From Candidatus Bathyarchaeota archaeon (GTDB lineage Archaea > Thermoproteota > Bathyarchaeia > Bathyarchaeales > UBA233): a stretch of DNA of 8,043 bases. The notes beneath the pieces were generated by a model. That model searched no databases and had not been told where the DNA came from. It saw only the letters and a program-made list of their open reading frames with translations. The position numbers and the translations under genes are program-made. The stretch covers positions 1 to 8,043 of the forward strand of contig QMXC01000043.1 of assembly GCA_003661945.1 (NCBI GenBank), read 5' to 3'. Below, piece by piece: positions 6,033 to 8,043 of the stretch (position 1 is its first letter; each line of letters starts with the position of its first letter).

Positions 6033-6680
6033 ATGGTGTCCCCTTTGGGAAAACCCGTAAAAATCACGGATACCACGTTTCGAGACGCACATCAGTCACT
6101 TATGGCCACACGTATGAGAACCGAATCCATGGTTCCCATAGCCGAAAAAATTGACCAAGTAGGCTTTTTCTCCCTCGAAGTTTGGGGCGGAGCAACTTTC
6201 GACTCTTGCATTCGCTACTTGAATGAAGACCCGTGGGAAAGGCTCCGCACCTTAAGACGCCACGTGAAAAAAACGAAGCTGCAAATGCTTTTACGTGGGC
6301 AGAACGTGGTTGGATATCGGAACTACCCCGACGACGTAGTTATCAAGTTCGTGGAGAAAGCATACGAGAACGGAATAGACATCTTCCGCGTGTTCGACGC
6401 GTTAAACGACCTGCGCAACCTCCAAACAGCTATAAAGACCGTTAAAAAAGTTGGAGCCCACGCGCAGGGAACCATATGCTACACTATAAGTCCCGTTCAC
6501 ACGGTTGAATACTACGTGGAAACCGCGAAAGGACTGGCGGAGATGGAATGCGACTCCATATGCATAAAGGACATGGCTGGAATGCTTGCGCCAGAGCCAG
6601 CCTACAAGCTTGTAACTGCGATAAAAGAGAAGGTTGGGCTGCCGGTTCACTTGCACTGCCACTCCACCAGCGGGCTATGA
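6033..6680 (+). CDS. oadA: Oxaloacetate decarboxylase alpha / pyruvate carboxylase B / transcarboxylase 5S type carboxyltransferase, N-terminal part of a split gene
   Basis: This half holds most of the metal-dependent TIM barrel that moves a carboxyl group between carboxybiotin and pyruvate/oxaloacetate. In its 215 residues are TDTTFRDAHQSLMATRM (12-28) with metal ligand D18, the segment IFRVFDALNDLRNL (117-130), CIKDMAGML (177-185) with K179, the lysine expected to be carbamylated, and HLHCH (206-210) with metal ligands H208 and H210. All metal-site residues are thus present. The frame stops at TGA 6678-6680, right after HSTSGL, in the middle of the barrel, whereas relatives continue for about 290 residues with MTYL. 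The remainder is found in another frame beginning at 6677. Start ATG 6033 fits the family N-terminus but has no close ribosome site. It alone could not make a complete barrel. Confidence 0.88.
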   Translation: MVSPLGKPVKITDTTFRDAHQSLMATRMRTESMVPIAEKIDQVGFFSLEVWGGATFDSCIRYLNEDPWERLRTLRRHVKKTKLQMLLRGQNVVGYRNYPDDVVIKFVEKAYENGIDIFRVFDALNDLRNLQTAIKTVKKVGAHAQGTICYTISPVHTVEYYVETAKGLAEMECDSICIKDMAGMLAPEPAYKLVTAIKEKVGLPVHLHCHSTSGL

Positions 6681-7579
6681 TGACCTATCTCCGCGCATGC
6701 CAAGCCGACGTGGATATAATCGACACGGCTTTTTCACCCCTCGCATGGGGAACTTCTCAGCCGCCCGTGGAGTCCATCGTAGCGGCTTTAAGAGGCACGC
6801 CCTACGACCCCGGGTTCGACATGAAGCTTCTCGTCGAAATAGCAGACTACTTCCGCGAACTTCGCGAGAAATATTATGACCCCTTAAGGCTTATCAGCCC
6901 GTTAGCGGAAAGAGTAGACCCCTCAATTCTGGTTCATCAAATTCCGGGTGGAATGTTCTCCAACCTTATCGCCCAGCTGAAAGAGCAAAACGCGTTGCAC
7001 CGGTTGAGGGAAGTCCTAGAAGAAGTGCCGAAGGTTAGGGAGGAGCTTGGATACCCGCCTCTTGTTACGCCTACCAGCCAGCTCGTTGGAATTCAAGCCG
7101 TATTCAACGTGCTTTCCGGAGAACGCTATAAAATCGTGCCAAAAGAAGTAAAAGACTACGTTAAAGGCTTCTACGGTAAGCCGCCAGCGCCAATAAAAGA
7201 GGAAATCAGAAAGAAAATAATCGGCGATGAACAGCCTATAACTTGCCGCCCCGCAGACCTCTTAGAGCCCGCGCTAAACAAGATTCCAGAAGAGGCAAAA
7301 CGTTACATCAAAAGCGAAGAAGACATGCTCACCTACGCGTTGTTTCCAGCCCCAGCGCTAGAATTCTTCAAGAAAAGACTTCGGAAACATGAAGAAAAAG
7401 CCGTTCCGCCAGAGGAAAGAACCGAACTGGAACAAGCTGCAGCTGTTTCCGCCGCAATCGCTCTCTACGTAACAAGCTTAGGCCAGGTGAAGGCGGTTAT
7501 TCCCAAACGCGGGAGAAGCGGCTTGTCGCCGTGGGTTTTAGCTGGAAGGAGAAGCCTAATGGAACGGAGGAGCAGCTAA
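6677..7579 (+). CDS. oadA: Oxaloacetate decarboxylase alpha / transcarboxylase 5S type carboxyltransferase, C-terminal part of a split gene
   Basis: This 300-residue frame continues the barrel: MMTYLRAC (1-8), VDIIDTAFSPLAWGTSQPP (12-30), then HQIPGGMFSNL (87-97), the TPTSQLVGIQAVFNV segment (131-145), and the PYC/OADA-conserved domain through ALFPAPALEFFKKR (221-234). The open frame extends farther upstream, but that part is antiparallel to no known fold and overlaps the N-terminal half, so the start is taken at the paired ATGs at 6677 and 6680. These overlap the upstream TGA, an ATGA arrangement typical of translational coupling. Compared with relatives, which usually have three residues between TSG and MTYL, about four bases are missing, or one base with a one-residue gap. 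The tail (about 250-298), AAAVSAAIALYV then SPWVLAGRRSLM, is like the small OadG-related linker seen in some archaeal and anaerobe carboxylases. Together the halves total about 515 residues, normal for the family without a biotin domain. Confidence 0.88.
   Translation: MMTYLRACQADVDIIDTAFSPLAWGTSQPPVESIVAALRGTPYDPGFDMKLLVEIADYFRELREKYYDPLRLISPLAERVDPSILVHQIPGGMFSNLIAQLKEQNALHRLREVLEEVPKVREELGYPPLVTPTSQLVGIQAVFNVLSGERYKIVPKEVKDYVKGFYGKPPAPIKEEIRKKIIGDEQPITCRPADLLEPALNKIPEEAKRYIKSEEDMLTYALFPAPALEFFKKRLRKHEEKAVPPEERTELEQAAAVSAAIALYVTSLGQVKAVIPKRGRSGLSPWVLAGRRSLMERRSS
7566..7572 (+). promoter_or_regulatory. Ribosome binding site for the biotin carrier gene
   Basis: GGAGGAG lies inside the last codons of the preceding gene, 10 bases before a TTG at 7583. 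There is no ATG in a suitable place, so this site is the main argument for initiation at the TTG. Confidence 0.5.
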
Positions 7580-7582
7580 ACG

Positions 7583-8043
7583 TTGCCAGTCTACGAACTC
7601 GCGGTAGACGGAGAGAAGTTCCGCCTAGAAGTTTCACGTAAAAATGAGAAGAAGTTTGAAGTAAAAATTGACGGGAGAGAACCAATTGAAATTGCTGTTG
7701 AAGGCTCTTTAAACCGTGGCGAAGCCTTCAAGCTTGATTTAGGAGAGAAAACCTACACCGTCGAATTAGGCGAGATTTCACGAAGTAAACCCTTCCAAGT
7801 GAAAGTCAACGATTACCCGTTCACCGTGGAGTTTAAACGCCCCACGTTCCAGCCGAAAACGAAAGCCGCGGCAGCGACAGTCGCGCTCCCTGCTGGGAAA
7901 ACATCGACCACCGTTTTGGCTGTGCCCGAAGGCGCTGTTGTCGCGCCTATGACCGGGAAAATCGTTTCCGTAAAAGTAAAAGAAGGAGACTCTGTTAAGC
8001 GGGGAGACGTCCTTTGCGTACTGGAAGCTATGAAAATGGAAAA
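7583..8043 (+). CDS. Biotin carboxyl carrier protein (3' truncated by window edge)
   Basis: The carrier subunit (transcarboxylase 1.3S / MmdC type) whose biotin accepts and delivers the carboxyl group. Starting from TTG three bases after the upstream stop, 153 complete codons are visible. The C-terminal biotinyl domain begins at about residue 112 with VVAPMTGKIVSVKVKEGDSVKRGDVL, and the sequence ends in the EAMKMEN motif; the biotin-accepting lysine is codon 151 (8033-8035), so only about 10-20 residues should be missing. Between them is an Ala/Pro/Thr-rich flexible linker (about 92-112). The N-terminal 90 residues form a beta-rich region with two similar halves (KFEVKIDGREPIEIAVE and PFQVKVNDYPFTVEF), probably the surface that docks on the carboxyltransferases. 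It would be charged by the biotin ligase encoded at 1705-2493. What follows it, in particular a biotin carboxylase, cannot be seen. Confidence 0.93.
   Translation, partial: MPVYELAVDGEKFRLEVSRKNEKKFEVKIDGREPIEIAVEGSLNRGEAFKLDLGEKTYTVELGEISRSKPFQVKVNDYPFTVEFKRPTFQPKTKAAAATVALPAGKTSTTVLAVPEGAVVAPMTGKIVSVKVKEGDSVKRGDVLCVLEAMKME

Noticed and set aside
6548..6676. Upstream extension of the frame that encodes the C-terminal half of the 5S-type protein.
   Set aside because: It overlaps conserved N-terminal-half sequence, and its own translation (starting MRLHMHKGHGW) has no family similarity; homology begins only at 6677.
6655..6685. Programmed ribosomal frameshifting as the explanation of the split gene.
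   Set aside because: I see no slippery heptamer, and the expected protein appears to need about four extra bases rather than a simple slip. Stop-start coupling or an indel fits better, though a one-base slip is not excluded.
1..8043. CRISPR arrays, insertion sequences, tRNA or rRNA genes.
   Set aside because: No regularly spaced repeats, transposase-like frames, terminal repeats or cloverleaf-like stretches were seen; the intergenic spaces are all under 150 bases.

Overview
The window looks archaeal, though this is inferred from style rather than from a marker gene. TATA-like boxes sit about 35-50 bases ahead of starts. Initiation is a mix of ATG, TTG and possibly GTG. The biotin ligase lacks an N-terminal DNA-binding domain, and genes are tightly packed in short divergent and convergent pairs. 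Base composition is balanced. A Bathyarchaeia-like or other Thermoproteota lineage would fit but cannot be shown from this sequence. I see no mobile elements, CRISPR arrays, or tRNA or rRNA genes.

Layout. Positions 1-414 (+) hold the 3' part of a lipoate-protein ligase. It converges, with an 8-base gap, on an acyl-CoA dehydrogenase (423-1589, -). A short divergent promoter region (about 1590-1704) separates that gene from a biotin-protein ligase (1705-2493, +). The ligase runs tail to tail into cysteinyl-tRNA synthetase (2490-3929, -), and their stop codons overlap. Upstream of cysS, and overlapping its start, lies a small winged-helix regulator (3919-4233, -). The 141-base divergent region 4234-4374 contains a striking set of inverted repeats and the promoter of the operon to the right.

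That operon (4375 to the right edge, +) encodes an acyl-CoA carboxyltransferase (12S / PccB / MmdA type), an oxaloacetate decarboxylase-alpha / transcarboxylase-5S type carboxyltransferase, and a biotin carboxyl carrier protein that runs off the window just after its biotinyl-lysine motif. This is the subunit set of Propionibacterium transcarboxylase (methylmalonyl-CoA:pyruvate carboxyltransferase). No biotin carboxylase and no membrane decarboxylase beta subunit is visible, but the downstream side is cut off. The 5S-like gene is broken into two reading frames at 6677-6680, where the upstream TGA overlaps two in-frame ATG codons. It is either a frameshift (real or a sequence error) or a split gene with coupled translation.

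Taken together, the biotin ligase would charge the carrier protein, the carrier would move carboxyl groups between acyl-CoA and a 2-oxoacid, and the acyl-CoA dehydrogenase would act in neighbouring acyl-CoA or branched-chain catabolism. The divergently encoded winged-helix protein is the obvious candidate regulator of the carboxyltransferase operon. The points most worth a second look are the split 5S gene, the transcarboxylase-like gene set, the repeats at 4277-4298, the mini-ORF ahead of the 5S gene, and the relocated catalytic base in the acyl-CoA dehydrogenase.
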